Of a DNA stretch of 64,000 bases, positions 63,959 through 64,000 are shown piece by piece. The notes beneath the pieces were generated by a model, which saw only the letters and a list, made by a program, of their open reading frames with translations, was not told the DNA's origin and did no database searches. The stretch comes from Rhabditoides inermis (taxonomy: Eukaryota > Nematoda > Chromadorea > Rhabditida > Rhabditidae). Location: NCBI GenBank assembly GCA_963966185.1, contig CAWZYM010000077.1, forward strand, positions 92,001 through 156,000, read 5' to 3'. Both the position numbers and the translations under genes were made by a program. Positions within the stretch are counted from its first letter, which is position 1; each line of letters starts with the position of its first letter.

Positions 63959-64000
63959 GCAAAGCGATCTACTTGCGCATCATGCGCATTGTCTGCGCAA
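63959..64000 (+). repeat. Satellite of the same family, start of another array
   Basis: From gcaaagcgatctacttgcgc onward the sequence is the 52/72-bp satellite, oriented like 52978-55657. It runs off the window, so the array length is unknown. Confidence 0.9.

Noticed and set aside
1..64000. tRNA, rRNA or other structured RNA genes
   Set aside because: I found no cloverleaf with A/B boxes and no rRNA stretches by eye; a covariance-model scan would be needed to exclude small RNAs.

Overview
This is a 64 kb piece of a eukaryotic nuclear genome, not bacterial or viral. The evidence is GT-AG introns of about 45-230 bp, kilobases of satellite DNA, GA/CT microsatellites, an AATAAA polyadenylation signal, a dynein heavy chain fragment and B-box zinc-finger genes. 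The short introns and compact spacing suggest a small-genome invertebrate or a unicellular relative of animals. No marker fixes the lineage.

Layout. (1) 1-888: a 5'-truncated dynein heavy chain fragment on the minus strand. (2) 889-52938: about 52 kb of one satellite family in a single orientation, interrupted once by a 1,537-bp foldback-type transposable element (4582-6118). (3) 52895-52977: a perfect 39-bp inverted repeat with a 5-bp loop, where the satellite switches orientation. (4) 52978-55657: the same satellite inverted. (5) 55658-57323: the dynein fragment again, now on the plus strand and extending further. Regions 1-5 form a very large, lopsided palindrome. (6) 57324-59780: mostly non-coding, with a diverged tandem repeat, a GA microsatellite and one possible minus-strand exon. 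(7) 59782-63578: two divergent paralogous genes, each starting with a B-box-like zinc finger and a second Cys/His module. Gene A (minus, 7 exons) has an acidic middle and a conserved C-terminal tail. Gene B (plus, 3 exons) ends in a Lys/Glu/Asp-repeat domain of about 270 residues. (8) 63804-63958: the last two exons of a third copy with gene A's tail, cut inside an exon by the same satellite, which runs off the window at 64000.

The satellite has a 52-bp unit and a 72-bp unit; the latter is the 52-bp unit plus a 20-bp insert. Each unit carries one or two TGCGCA-TGA-TGCGCA mini-hairpins. Because 72 is divisible by three, runs of 72-bp units stay open in frame, which produces dozens of repetitive but apparently meaningless open frames. 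Higher-order head-to-tail duplications of about 3,467, 5,790 and 3,311 bp sit inside the array.

The exon models for genes A and B were built by hand from splice consensus and phase. They agree between the two paralogs: the second Cys/His exon is 138 bp and phase 0 in both. I found no homologue I can name beyond dynein and the B-box fold.
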